Assembly: GCF_030410045.1 (NCBI RefSeq)
Contig: NZ_JAUFRA010000003.1
Span: 61,743-125,742 of the forward strand
DNA length: 64,000 nucleotides
Source: Marivivens donghaensis
GTDB lineage: Bacteria; Pseudomonadota; Alphaproteobacteria; Rhodobacterales; Rhodobacteraceae
Direction of reading: 5' to 3'
This document shows positions 51,748-60,888 of the stretch, one piece after another. The notes under the pieces are model-generated. The model did not search any database. It worked only from the letters and a program-made list of their open reading frames with translations, and was not told the origin of the DNA. The translations under genes were made by a program, and so were the position numbers. The first letter of the stretch is position 1. Each line of letters opens with the position of its first letter.

Positions 51748-52540
51748 TGTCGTCCTCCGTCCGATGTTTTGCGCGGCGCAATTGCGTCAGCTGGGCTAGG
51801 ATCGACAAGGCGATCTCATCTGGTGTAACCGCATCAATCGCGAGGCCCGCGGGGGCTTGAACACGCGCCAAAGCAGTCTCCGTTACACCTGAACTTTGCA
51901 ATTTTTCAGACAGCGAGGCCCACTTCTTGCGGCTCGCAACAAAGGCGATGTGTTCGGCATCCGTTGCCAACGCAGCCGTCAGCGCAGCCATGTCGTCTTT
52001 GCCTTGGGTCGCCACAACGATCATACGACGTGCGCCCTGCGGCAGCGGTTTCGCCCCGTCCTCTGCCGTCACCGTTTCGACCGACCATTGGAACCGCGGC
52101 GCGAGGCTGGCGAGCGCACGTGCAACAGGCGACATCCCGTAAATGAACAGTTCAGGCATCGGCAAAACGGGCTCCACAAAAATATCGAGCGACCCTTTGG
52201 ACGGGCATCCATTGCGGGCGTAACGTACGCCATTCACCTCTGACCCTGCCTCAACCGACAGATCAGCCAGCACTTCGGCGGGGGCCAAAGAAATCAACTG
52301 AGGATCGCCCAGTTCCAATGCTTTGATCGCCGCTTTGGTTAGGGCCGAACGAACACATCCGCCGCCAATCCAACCCTCAATGATCTGGCCCTCATGGTTC
52401 AAAATCGCCTTCGCACCGGGTTTCGCGGCCGTCAGCCCGACCGTTCGAATGACGGTCGCGATGGCGTAGGGTTCGCCCCGCTCGGACAGTGATTGAGCGA
52501 GGTCTTGTAACGTCATGTCAGAGAATTTAGCGGTCATCAT
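51740..52540 (-). CDS. XdhC/CoxI-family maturation factor
   Basis: A 266-residue protein with an N-terminal XdhC domain (GEPYAIATVIRTVGLTAAKP, EGWIGGGCVRSALTKAA, YARNGCPSKGSLDIFVEP) and a C-terminal Rossmann-type domain (PELFIYGMSPVARALASLAP). XdhC and CoxF/CoxI proteins help insert the molybdenum cofactor, and in CO dehydrogenase probably the sulfur or copper of the Mo-S-Cu centre. It overlaps coxE by four bases. Confidence 0.88.
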   Translation of the reverse strand: MMTAKFSDMTLQDLAQSLSERGEPYAIATVIRTVGLTAAKPGAKAILNHEGQIIEGWIGGGCVRSALTKAAIKALELGDPQLISLAPAEVLADLSVEAGSEVNGVRYARNGCPSKGSLDIFVEPVLPMPELFIYGMSPVARALASLAPRFQWSVETVTAEDGAKPLPQGARRMIVVATQGKDDMAALTAALATDAEHIAFVASRKKWASLSEKLQSSGVTETALARVQAPAGLAIDAVTPDEIALSILAQLTQLRRAKHRTEDDNV

Positions 52541-53718
52541 AGGCGCATTAACTCCGGTTCAAGGGCGGCAAGATCGGCCAGCCGATTGGCAGGACGAAAA
52601 AGATCAACGTAGGGAAGCGCGGCAGCCATACCTGCTGCAACGGGTTCGTAATCTTTCCACCCTTTCAATGGGTTAAGCCAGATCACCTTGCAGCCACGTT
52701 TTTTCAAAAGACGCATCGCCTCGCCCAATTCATCAGCAGATCCAGTGTCGTAACCGTCCGACAAAATCATCACGACTGTCCGACCGTCCACAAATTTACG
52801 GGCATAGGTTCGAGCGAATTGCATGAGGGATTCACCGATCTTCGACCCCCCGCCAAAACCATCGGCGAGCACCGACAGACGCCCCAATGCCCGCAGAGGA
52901 TCACGGTCGCGCAGGGCCTCGGCGATCCGCACAAGACGGGTGTGGAACAGATAGGCATCCGCCGTATCATCCGACCGCATCAGCCCCGCAATGAAGGCCA
53001 GAAACACCTGCGCATAGAGCGTCATCGACCCAGACACATCGCAAATGGCGACGATCTTTTGCGGCCGATCAGGGCGGGATTTCTTTGGCAGTCGAATGGG
53101 TTCGCCGCCCGTCTGGAGGCTCTGCCGAATAAGTTTGCGGAAATGGATACGATCACCCTTTTGCGCCGCTTTGCGTCGCCGTGACCGACGATGCCGCAAG
53201 GCAATGCCAAGCCGTCGTGCGATCTCTTCAGCCTCGCGGATGTCGTCCGTTTGCACCACATCACGCAGGTCGCGCTTCATCTTTTGGCGCAAGGTCGTGG
53301 CGACAAGTTTACCTTCGCCATCGGCATCCGCTTCGCCATCTGATCCGTCGGGGGCGGTGGCTTCTCCCCTGCCACCGCCCGCCTGTTCGCCCTCAGCCGA
53401 GCGCGAAGAATGAACGCTATCCGACAGGGTGTTGAGCGATGGCATAACCCGCTCTTTCACCTTGCCCCCGTTCATCCAGAAACTATCGAAAAGGTCATCG
53501 AACCGCGCGTTTTCTTCGGCACAACCCGTCAGCACTGCCTTGAGCGCACAGCGCGATTGGGTCGGGTCATGGGGATCAACCTGTGTCAAAGCCGTCAGCG
53601 CAGCTTCGGCCTCGCTTACGCCGACGCGAAGCCCGTTGTCCCGTAGATGCGCCATAAACCCTGCCATCCGCGCAGAAGGCCCCGCATCGCGGCCCGAGAA
53701 TTTCGTGACCCGCGTCAT
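52537..53718 (-). CDS. coxE: CoxE-type von Willebrand factor A protein
   Basis: A 393-residue protein. The C-terminal VWA domain has the MIDAS motif IVAICDVSGSMTLYAQVFL, with metal residues completed by GSKIGESL and VMILSDGYDTGS. The middle (about 110-145) is a disordered Gly/Asp/Glu-rich linker. CoxE works with the CoxD ATPase to insert copper into the active site of CO dehydrogenase in Oligotropha (Afipia). It overlaps coxD by four bases. Confidence 0.92.
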   Translation of the reverse strand: MTRVTKFSGRDAGPSARMAGFMAHLRDNGLRVGVSEAEAALTALTQVDPHDPTQSRCALKAVLTGCAEENARFDDLFDSFWMNGGKVKERVMPSLNTLSDSVHSSRSAEGEQAGGGRGEATAPDGSDGEADADGEGKLVATTLRQKMKRDLRDVVQTDDIREAEEIARRLGIALRHRRSRRRKAAQKGDRIHFRKLIRQSLQTGGEPIRLPKKSRPDRPQKIVAICDVSGSMTLYAQVFLAFIAGLMRSDDTADAYLFHTRLVRIAEALRDRDPLRALGRLSVLADGFGGGSKIGESLMQFARTYARKFVDGRTVVMILSDGYDTGSADELGEAMRLLKKRGCKVIWLNPLKGWKDYEPVAAGMAAALPYVDLFRPANRLADLAALEPELMRL

Positions 53719-54587
53719 GCTGCCTTCCCCGCGAGCCGCTGTGTGATCTCGGTCGTGATGTTAAAGCGGTCGCTCTCTGTCTTCAAAAGCGTTGCCATCG
53801 TCGCCTGCAGGATCACAGGATCATGGGTCAGATCAGTCACGCCAAGCCCAATCAGAGCCGCCGCAAAATCGAGCATCTCTGCAATGCCGGGCGTCTTTTC
53901 CAATTGCTCTTTGCGCAGGCTCTGAACAAAACCGATGATCTGATTGGCAAGCTGCACCTCGACCTCTGGACAGCGCGCCTTGAGGATCGACAGTTCAGTC
54001 TGGCGGTCGGGATAATCGACATGCGCATAGAGGCAGCGCCGCCGCAAAGCGTCCGATAGATCCCGCGTGCCGTTGGCCGTCAGGATCACGATAGGGCGCG
54101 ATTGGGCTGTAATAGTGCCTAATTCGGGGATCGTGATTTGGAAATCCGATAGGATTTCGAGGAGGAACGCCTCGAACTCTTCGTCCGCGCGGTCGATCTC
54201 ATCGACCAGCAGAACGGGCGCCTTATCCTGACGGATCGCGGCTAAGAGCGGGCGCTCTAGCAGGAACTCTTCGGAAAATATCCGTGCTTCTACCTCTTTC
54301 GCTGTGCCACCATCAGCGGCAGCGCGGATCGAAAGAAGCTGCTTTTGGTAATTCCATTCATAGATGGCTTGTGACGCATCCAAACCCTCATAGCACTGAA
54401 GCCGGATCAGTTTCGTGTCTTGGACCGCGGCCAGTACCCGCGCAATCTCTGTCTTGCCGACACCTGCTGCCCCTTCAAGAAGAAGCGGACGACCAAGGGC
54501 GAGCGCCAGATGAACGGCCATCGCCAGATCATCAGAAACAACATATCCCTGTTCCGCCATAGCGGTTTTGAGCGCGGTGCAATCCAT
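53715..54587 (-). CDS. coxD: CoxD-type MoxR AAA+ ATPase
   Basis: A 290-residue MoxR-family ATPase: Walker A LEGAAGVGKTEIARVL, Walker B APVLLVDEIDRADEEFEAFL, sensor VILTANGTRDLSDALRRRC. CoxD is a chaperone-like unfoldase that acts with CoxE in building the Mo-S-Cu site. It lies 53 bases after coxL. Confidence 0.93.
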   Translation of the reverse strand: MDCTALKTAMAEQGYVVSDDLAMAVHLALALGRPLLLEGAAGVGKTEIARVLAAVQDTKLIRLQCYEGLDASQAIYEWNYQKQLLSIRAAADGGTAKEVEARIFSEEFLLERPLLAAIRQDKAPVLLVDEIDRADEEFEAFLLEILSDFQITIPELGTITAQSRPIVILTANGTRDLSDALRRRCLYAHVDYPDRQTELSILKARCPEVEVQLANQIIGFVQSLRKEQLEKTPGIAEMLDFAAALIGLGVTDLTHDPVILQATMATLLKTESDRFNITTEITQRLAGKAA

Positions 54588-54640
54588 GACTTCAACCCAT
54601 CAAAGGTGGGCCGCCCCATGACAGGGCAGCCCGTTCCGAT

Positions 54641-57058
54641 TTAGCCGTGCAGACCGAGCTTGTTCGCCGTCTGCCAAATCCGCCAATGGTCGTGCGGCAT
54701 GTGGGTGTGACGGTTGCCAAACGCACGGAACGCATCGTTCACAGCGTTCGAGAAACACGGGACACCACCGACGTGCGGGCTTTCGCCCACGCCCTTGGCA
54801 CCGATTGGATGGTGCGGCGACGGAGTGACGGTGTGGTCGGTTTCGTAGTTCGGCACTTCCCATGCAGTCGGCAGGAAGAAGTCCATCAACGTCCCCGTTT
54901 TCACGTTGCCCATATCGTCGTAGGCGATCTCTTGGCCCAGTGCGACGGCAAGAGCTTCGGTCAAACCACCATGCACCTGACCTTCGATGATCATCGGGTT
55001 GATACGTGTGCCGCAGTCGTCCAGCGCATAGAAGCGGCGGATGGTCTGGACGCCAGTATCCACGTCGATATCCATGACGCAGACGTAGGCACCGAAGGGG
55101 TAAGTCATGTTCGGCGGATCGTAGTAGCTGACAGCCTCTAAGCCCGGCTCAACCCCTGGGATGGCCTGATTATACGCCGCATAAGCGATTTCCTTCATGG
55201 TCTTGAACCGTTCAGGCGCACCCTTCACGACAAAGCGGTCAATGTCCCACTCGAGGTCATCGTCATGCACCTCAAGGAGGTACGCCGCGATCATCTGCGC
55301 TTTGGCACGGATTTTCCGACCAGCGAGAGCGGTTGCCGCACCTGCCACTGGGGTCGAACGGGACCCGTAGGTGCCCAGACCATATGGCGCGGTGTCGGTG
55401 TCACCTTCTTCGATGGTGATGCTATCCGCTGGTAGACCAATCTCGGACGCAAGGATCTGCGCAAAGGTTGTCGCGTGACCCTGCCCCTGCGAAATGGTAC
55501 CCAGACGCGCAATCGCGGACCCTGTCGGGTGGATACGGATTTCGCAGCTATCGAACATACCCATGCCGAGGATATCGCAGTTCTTCACAGGTCCTGCCCC
55601 GACGATCTCCGTAAAGAAGGACAGGCCGATCCCCATGAGCGAACGGGTTTCACCACGTTTGAACGCCTCAACGCGTTCGGCCTGCTCTTTGCGCAGCCCT
55701 TCGTAGTCGACCGCCTTCAGCGCCTTATCCCATGCGGTGTGATAATCGCCCGAGTCATATTCCCAGCCGAGAGCCGACTGATAGGGGAACTGGTCTTTCT
55801 TGATAAAGTTGATGCGACGCAGCTCTGCCGCATCCATATTCAACTCAATCGCGAGGACTTCGATCATCCGCTCGATGAAATAGACCGCTTCGGTCACACG
55901 GAACGAACAACGGTAGGACACGCCACCCGGTGCTTTGTTCGTGTAGACACCATCAACCGCGAGGTAAGCGGTCGGGATGTCATAGGACCCCGTGCAGATG
56001 TTCATAAAGCCGGCGGGGAACTTGGTCGGGTCCGCACAAGCGTCGAACGCGCCGTGGTCAGCGGTCACGTGGCAATGAAGGCCAGTGATTTTGCCGTCCT
56101 TGGTTGCAGCGATTTTACCCGTCATCCAGTAATCGCGAGCAAACGCGGTGGACATGAGGTTTTCCATACGGTCCTCGATCCACTTCACGGGCTTTCCCGT
56201 TACGATGGATGCAACGATCGAACAGACGTAGCCTGGATAAACGCCCACTTTATTACCAAAGCCGCCACCAATGTCGGGGGAAATCACACGGATGTTGTGC
56301 TCTTCGATACCCGACAGAAGGGACGCGACGGTCCGCACCACGTGCGGTGCTTGGAACGTGCCCCAAACGGTGAGCTTGCCGTTCACCTTGTCCATCGACG
56401 CGACCGAGCCGCAGGTTTCCAGCGGGCACGGGTGCGTGCGGTGATAATACATGGTTTCGGTCGCGACGACTTCGGCGTTGTCGATCACGTCGTTGGTTGC
56501 GGCCTCTTCGCCTGCTTCCCACGTAAAGATGTGGTTGTGATGCTTACGCGGACCATGCGCGCCTTCTTTCTGGTCGGCGATGTCTTCGCGCAGAACCACA
56601 TCGGATTGCAGCGCCTCGAACGGGTTCACAATCACGGGCAGTTCTTCGTAATCGACTTCGACCAGTTCGACCGCGTCAGCCGCGATAAAGCGATCTTTGG
56701 CGACGACAAAGGCAACCTCTTGCCCTTGGAACAGAACTTTACCATCCGCCAGAACCATCTGTTTGTCGCCAGCAAGGGTCGGCATCCAGTGAAGGTTCAG
56801 CGGAGCGAGGTCAGCCGCCGTCAGAACAGCAATCACACCGTCTACCGCCATCGCCTTGGACGTATCAATGGATTTGATCCGCGCGTGGGCATAGGGCGAA
56901 CGGACGAAATCGCCGTGCAGCATGCCGGGCAGTTTCACGTCATCGACGTAGTTGCCTTTGCCTTGGGTGAAACGTGCGTCCTCAACCCGCTTGCGCGAGC
57001 AACCCATGCCCTTGAGATTGGCGGAACGCGCTACTTGATCTTCGTTCAGGTCTTTCAT
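54641..57058 (-). CDS. coxL: Form I aerobic CO dehydrogenase large subunit
   Basis: CoxL (805 residues) carries the molybdopterin-cytosine-dinucleotide and Cu site that oxidises CO to CO2. The active-site loop reads SYRCSFR at residues 381-387 with the copper-binding Cys384, so it is form I; the usual alanine before Tyr is serine here. Other cofactor segments are DIGGGFGNKVGVYPG, QGQGHATTFAQILASEIG and GAKGVGESPHVGG with the catalytic Glu. The start at 57058 overlaps the coxS stop as ATGA; the longer frame adds 63 unrelated residues. Confidence 0.96.
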   Translation of the reverse strand: MKDLNEDQVARSANLKGMGCSRKRVEDARFTQGKGNYVDDVKLPGMLHGDFVRSPYAHARIKSIDTSKAMAVDGVIAVLTAADLAPLNLHWMPTLAGDKQMVLADGKVLFQGQEVAFVVAKDRFIAADAVELVEVDYEELPVIVNPFEALQSDVVLREDIADQKEGAHGPRKHHNHIFTWEAGEEAATNDVIDNAEVVATETMYYHRTHPCPLETCGSVASMDKVNGKLTVWGTFQAPHVVRTVASLLSGIEEHNIRVISPDIGGGFGNKVGVYPGYVCSIVASIVTGKPVKWIEDRMENLMSTAFARDYWMTGKIAATKDGKITGLHCHVTADHGAFDACADPTKFPAGFMNICTGSYDIPTAYLAVDGVYTNKAPGGVSYRCSFRVTEAVYFIERMIEVLAIELNMDAAELRRINFIKKDQFPYQSALGWEYDSGDYHTAWDKALKAVDYEGLRKEQAERVEAFKRGETRSLMGIGLSFFTEIVGAGPVKNCDILGMGMFDSCEIRIHPTGSAIARLGTISQGQGHATTFAQILASEIGLPADSITIEEGDTDTAPYGLGTYGSRSTPVAGAATALAGRKIRAKAQMIAAYLLEVHDDDLEWDIDRFVVKGAPERFKTMKEIAYAAYNQAIPGVEPGLEAVSYYDPPNMTYPFGAYVCVMDIDVDTGVQTIRRFYALDDCGTRINPMIIEGQVHGGLTEALAVALGQEIAYDDMGNVKTGTLMDFFLPTAWEVPNYETDHTVTPSPHHPIGAKGVGESPHVGGVPCFSNAVNDAFRAFGNRHTHMPHDHWRIWQTANKLGLHG

Positions 57059-57549
57059 TCTGCGGCCTCCTTCGCGGCGTTCAGCTCGCTTGCAGCGGCA
57101 AGGATGGATTTCACGATGTTCTGGTAGCCTGTGCAGCGGCAGATGTTCCCTGCCATGCCAAAGCGGACTTCCTCTTCGGTCGGGTTTGGATTTTCTTCGA
57201 GCAGTTTGGACGCCCGTGTGATCATGCCCGGTGTGCAGTATCCGCACTGAAGCCCGTGGTGTTCACGAAATGCTTCTTGCAGGACGTGCATGTTGTCGGG
57301 GCCGCCCAGACCTTCGATGGTGGTGATGTCTGCGCCGTCAGCTTGGGCGACGAACATGGTGCAGGCTTTCACCGACTTACCGTTGATGGTGACGGTGCAA
57401 GCGCCACAGTGGGACGTTTCGCAGCCGATGTGCGGACCCGTGATGTTCAGGCGTTCGCGCAGCGTGTAGATCAACAGTTCGCGCGGTTCGGCCAGAAATT
57501 CGTGGCCCTCGCCGTTCACGTTGAGTTTGATGTGCATCTTGTTTGACAT
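57055..57549 (-). CDS. coxS: CO dehydrogenase small (iron-sulfur) subunit
   Basis: CoxS (164 residues) binds two [2Fe-2S] clusters and passes electrons from the Mo-Cu site to FAD in CoxM. The plant-type cluster cysteines are in IGCETSHCGACTVTINGKSV, the second cluster in GLQCGYCTPGMI and NICRCTGYQNIV. The start at 57549 has GGAGAG upstream; the frame extends 60 residues further inside coxM. It follows coxM by ten bases. Confidence 0.96.
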   Translation of the reverse strand: MSNKMHIKLNVNGEGHEFLAEPRELLIYTLRERLNITGPHIGCETSHCGACTVTINGKSVKACTMFVAQADGADITTIEGLGGPDNMHVLQEAFREHHGLQCGYCTPGMITRASKLLEENPNPTEEEVRFGMAGNICRCTGYQNIVKSILAAASELNAAKEAAE

Positions 57550-57559
57550 GGGTCTCTCC

Positions 57560-58414
57560 TTACGCGCGGTCCCAAGCGCGGGTGATCGCGCGAGTGAGGA
57601 TGATGCCGGCCACATGGCGTTTGAACGCAACTGGCCCGCGGTTGTCTTCGGTCGGGTCGATGTCATCGAGCATCGCGTTGACGGCGGCTTTGATCGCGTC
57701 TGCATCGCAGGCGGTGCCAACCAGAGCATCAGCCGCAGCTTCGGACCACACAGGCACGTCGCTGAGGTTGGTCATCGCGATAGACGCGCTCGACACTTTG
57801 CCACCTGAAGTTTGGATGGTGACGGCAGCGGCAGCGGTGGCATAGTCGCCGATTTTGCGCTTCTGCTTTTCGTAGGAATACCCACCCGACGGCGCATCAA
57901 AGCTGATCGCGGTGAGGACTTCGTCCTCTTCGCGTGCAGTGACATATGCCGCCTCGTAGTAGTCACGAGCCGCAACTTCGCGGGTGCCATCGGGGCCCAC
58001 CAAATGCAGCGTCGCATCGAGGCACTGCATCAAACCCGGCATGTCGTTGCCTGGGTCGCCGTTCGCGACGTTGCCACCGACGGTGCCCATGTACCGCACC
58101 TGCGGGTCCGCGATCTGCAATGAGGTTTCGCGCATGATCGGAGCCACCTTGGTCAGCTCCGAGTGGTTGATGATATCATGCTGCGTGACCATCGCACCGA
58201 TGGTCACGCGTGACCCGTTGATGGAAATCCCGCGCAGACTTTCGATCGACTGAAGGTCGATGAGGTGTGGCACCTCTGCCATACGGAGTTTCATCATCGG
58301 AATGAGGCTATGCCCACCGGCCAACACACGAGCGTCGTCACCGTGCTCCTTCAAGAGCGCGATGACCCCGTCCATATCGGATGGTCGATGGTAATCGAAT
58401 GAGGCTGGAATCAT
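57560..58414 (-). CDS. coxM: CO dehydrogenase medium (FAD) subunit
   Basis: CoxM (284 residues) is the flavoprotein subunit. FAD-binding motifs are clear: RVLAGGHSLIPMMKLRMAEV (AGGHS) and MGTVGGNVANGDPGNDMPG (TVGGN). The middle has YGYSYEKQKRKIGDYA-like sequence (GGYSYEKQKRKIGDYATAA) typical of the family. It is the first structural gene of the cox operon; the 135 bases upstream hold direct repeats that may bind the coxC-like regulator. Confidence 0.95.
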   Translation of the reverse strand: MIPASFDYHRPSDMDGVIALLKEHGDDARVLAGGHSLIPMMKLRMAEVPHLIDLQSIESLRGISINGSRVTIGAMVTQHDIINHSELTKVAPIMRETSLQIADPQVRYMGTVGGNVANGDPGNDMPGLMQCLDATLHLVGPDGTREVAARDYYEAAYVTAREEDEVLTAISFDAPSGGYSYEKQKRKIGDYATAAAAVTIQTSGGKVSSASIAMTNLSDVPVWSEAAADALVGTACDADAIKAAVNAMLDDIDPTEDNRGPVAFKRHVAGIILTRAITRAWDRA

Positions 58415-58475
58415 TAGTGGCCCTCCCTGCCGGCAATGATCAGATGAGAGGAGACTGCATACCGAAGCACACCGC

Positions 58476-58494
58476 CGTCAGCGGTTCGTCAGCG
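58476..58494. promoter_or_regulatory. Short direct repeats upstream of coxM
   Basis: CGTCAGCG occurs at 58476-58483 and 58487-58494, an 11-base period (one helical turn), about 60-80 bases upstream of the coxM start. It could be part of the promoter control region. Confidence 0.35.
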
Positions 58495-58511
58495 AAAAAC
58501 GAGGGAATTTT

Positions 58512-58545
58512 CACGAAACGCGAATAGGCCCGCACGAAATGCGAA
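58512..58545. promoter_or_regulatory. 21-base-period direct repeat upstream of coxM
   Basis: CACGAAACGCGAA (58512-58524) and CACGAAATGCGAA (58533-58545) agree at 12 of 13 positions and are 21 bases apart, two helical turns on the same face. LytTR-domain regulators bind such paired direct repeats. The pair lies 98-131 bases before coxM and just after the gene for a LytTR regulator. Confidence 0.55.
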
Positions 58546-58549
58546 AGCG

Positions 58550-59662
58550 TTAAACGCCTAAAACGTCACGCACAGGTTTGAGCTGCGAACGGCTCACGGG
58601 AACCTTCGGAAGCTCGGGCAAATTGAAGTAACAGACACCCGTGTCCTTTAGCCGTTCGAAACCAGTGACCATCGCGGGGTTCACCAGATAGCTACGGTGG
58701 GTCTTAATAAAGTTCGAATTCGCGAGGCGTTTTGTAGCATCCGCAATCGACCACGCACAAAAGAACTGGCCCGACTTGGTATAGATGTAGGTGTAGTGCC
58801 CTTCGGCCCGAATAGCTGCCACATTCGACGCATCAATGAACTGCGTGCGACCCTCTTGTTCGTAAGGGATCTGGCGGGTTGCGATGGGCGTGGGTGTTGC
58901 CACCTCTTCAACTTGCTGCGCCTCGACAGGCTCTGCCACCGCCACGTTTTCCGACGGCAAGAACGTCGTCGTCGACAGCAAGAACGCTCCACAAAGAGCA
59001 AAGCTCGTCAGAACAACGCCAATCGCCAATGTCTCGTTCCCGATCATCGGCCCGACCTGTGACGGTACAAGCATTTGAACAAAGTTCGTCCCCGCAATCG
59101 CAACGAAGTGCACACCACAGACTGCAAATCCAAATACTACAGTGCCCAGCAAGATGTTCCGCCGATTGCGCCGACCGTAAGCAATGCCAAAGGCGATCAC
59201 ACTCAGCACACAGGACGCCACGATCGAAATCCCGATCCCAAGCGGCGTATAGACCGCTCGACACAATTCGAGCGCAGCCATGCCAATGTAATGCATCGCG
59301 CCGATCCCAACGCCGACAATCACACCTGCGAGCAATAGCTTTGCCCGTGTGCGTTTACCAAAGTGCAGGATCAACAGCGCCGTGCCGACCACAAGGATCG
59401 CGACCAAGGCCGAGGTCAACGTAACTGCGGCGTCATAGTAAAACACAAACGGTAACTGCAGCCCGAGCATCGCAACAAAGTGCATCGACCAAATGCCGCC
59501 CCCTAGCGCAATAGACGCGAACGAGATCGCGATTTTGCGCTGCGTGTAGGAATAAGTAGACAACCCGTTGGTAAGGCTCAGGCCCGTAAAGCCCGCCATT
59601 AGCGCCACCGCGAACGACGCCACTATCAGCCATAGGTTATGAGAAAACTCTACGAACTCCAT
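58550..59662 (-). CDS. coxC: CoxC-type MHYT-LytTR membrane regulator
   Basis: The 370-residue protein has an N-terminal seven-span MHYT sensor domain (about 1-225) and a C-terminal LytTR DNA-binding domain (about 265-365: FIDASNVAAIRAEGHYTYIY, FIKTHRSYLVNPAMVTGFE). Two MHYT-type motifs are good (WSMHFVAMLG, GAMHYIGMAALE), and a third is degenerate (CGVHFVAIAG). In Oligotropha, CoxC and CoxH have this architecture and lie in the cox cluster; the sensor may bind copper and perceive a gas such as CO. It is directly upstream of coxM in the same direction. Confidence 0.88.
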   Translation of the reverse strand: MEFVEFSHNLWLIVASFAVALMAGFTGLSLTNGLSTYSYTQRKIAISFASIALGGGIWSMHFVAMLGLQLPFVFYYDAAVTLTSALVAILVVGTALLILHFGKRTRAKLLLAGVIVGVGIGAMHYIGMAALELCRAVYTPLGIGISIVASCVLSVIAFGIAYGRRNRRNILLGTVVFGFAVCGVHFVAIAGTNFVQMLVPSQVGPMIGNETLAIGVVLTSFALCGAFLLSTTTFLPSENVAVAEPVEAQQVEEVATPTPIATRQIPYEQEGRTQFIDASNVAAIRAEGHYTYIYTKSGQFFCAWSIADATKRLANSNFIKTHRSYLVNPAMVTGFERLKDTGVCYFNLPELPKVPVSRSQLKPVRDVLGV

Positions 59663-59785
59663 ACGAACGACAGTCAGCCTCCCTTCCAACTGGTTCTATT
59701 TGTGCCCCATGACGGCGGGGTGACCGAACAGGCGTCAACCTAAGGCAAATTTTAAATTTGTCCCGTTATTTATTGATACCGCCGA

Positions 59786-60568
59786 TTAGCCCTTATCCCA
59801 CAGCAGTTTTCGCTTTTCTGCCATACGTTCACGCTGATCACGGTCGTGGCCCAAACGAAACGACGTCTCGACGAAATCAATATGGGCGCGAGCCGCGGCC
59901 TCTGCGGCGATGGGATCGCTGGCAAAAATCGCCTCCGCAATGGCCTTGTGTTGTTCGAGCAGCCGATCGCCCGCAGTATCAATCGTACGCAGGAAATTGC
60001 GGTTATAGAACACCCCTCTACGGGTCAAATCATAGATCGACGCCATCATATGGATGAGCGTGGAATTGTTGCTCGCATCCGCTACGGCAGAGTGGAAACT
60101 GATATCCGCAACCTTTGACGCTTCTAAGTCTTGATCCTCATGCGCTTTCACCATGCGATCCAAGATCGACGCGATAATGTCCTTATCAGTCTGGGTCGCC
60201 CGCTGTGCTGCCAACCGCGCAGCAAAGGCTTCCTGTTCGCGGCGATACTCCAGATAATCGTAGAACGCCGCAGGGTGCCGCGCATAAAGATCGAGGAACG
60301 CAGGCGTCATTGCGGTGCCAGTTAGCTGCGCAATAAACGACCCTTCGCCATGGCGAACAATCAGCAACCCTTCGTCTTCAAGCTGCTTCAGGGCTTCACG
60401 CAGTTTAGGCCGCGACACCTCTAGCCGTTCAGCCATTTCGCGTTCGGACGGCAGCCGCGCACCCTCTTTGAGGATGCCATTCACGATCATCGTTTCGATC
60501 TGATGGACCACTGCGTCAGCTACCGAATCGTGAGAAATCGGTTCGAATAATGCGCTCTGCTTCACCAT
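59786..60568 (-). CDS. GntR-family regulator (FadR subfamily) of the TRAP operon
   Basis: A 260-residue regulator: winged HTH (DAVVHQIETMIVNGILKEGA, SEREMAERLEVSRPKLREAL) and an FCD effector domain (about 85-230, DISFHSAVADASNNSTLIHM with metal-ligand histidines, AHIDFVETSFRLG). It is divergent from the TRAP transporter and probably controls it in response to an organic acid. The ATG at 60568 (MVKQSALFEPISHDSV) has GGAGG upstream; the longer frame adds 56 residues. Confidence 0.88.
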   Translation of the reverse strand: MVKQSALFEPISHDSVADAVVHQIETMIVNGILKEGARLPSEREMAERLEVSRPKLREALKQLEDEGLLIVRHGEGSFIAQLTGTAMTPAFLDLYARHPAAFYDYLEYRREQEAFAARLAAQRATQTDKDIIASILDRMVKAHEDQDLEASKVADISFHSAVADASNNSTLIHMMASIYDLTRRGVFYNRNFLRTIDTAGDRLLEQHKAIAEAIFASDPIAAEAAARAHIDFVETSFRLGHDRDQRERMAEKRKLLWDKG

Positions 60569-60888
60569 TGAACGGCCCCTCCTCAACTTCAGAACTAAAG
60601 TAGAGAGGTAAGTTAAATTTTCCAGCCAAAAATTCAAGCAGCCTCCGCAGGCACTCCTTACCCGCCGTCCTTTGCCGTTGTAATTTCGTGAGAAATTCAC
60701 CGCTCGCAGGTCGTCAGACATCCGAACAGAACACACTTTTATGGAAGTCTACTGACCTACAATTCCCTCCGATTGCCATCAGTGGTAAATTTTATTGTTG
60801 ACTGTAGGCTGAGGTATATTGTCTTTACCACTCCATCCCATTCGGCGCCAACGGCCCGAGTGTCGACAGTTTAAATGGAGGAGAGACA
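60569..60888. promoter_or_regulatory. Divergent control region, gntR / TRAP operon
   Basis: About 320 bases without a gene. AGTGGTAAA (60781-60789) and TTTACCACT (60824-60832) are perfect 9-bp inverted copies 34 bases apart, flanking a stretch with TTGACT at 60799-60804. Two separated half-sites around a promoter would suit looping or two bound dimers of the GntR protein. GGAGG lies just before the binding-protein gene. Confidence 0.5.

Noticed and set aside
55475..57127. 550-codon plus-strand frame across coxL
   Set aside because: Antisense shadow of a clearly assigned coxL gene; composition (Val/Arg/His/Asp-rich) is typical of such shadows.
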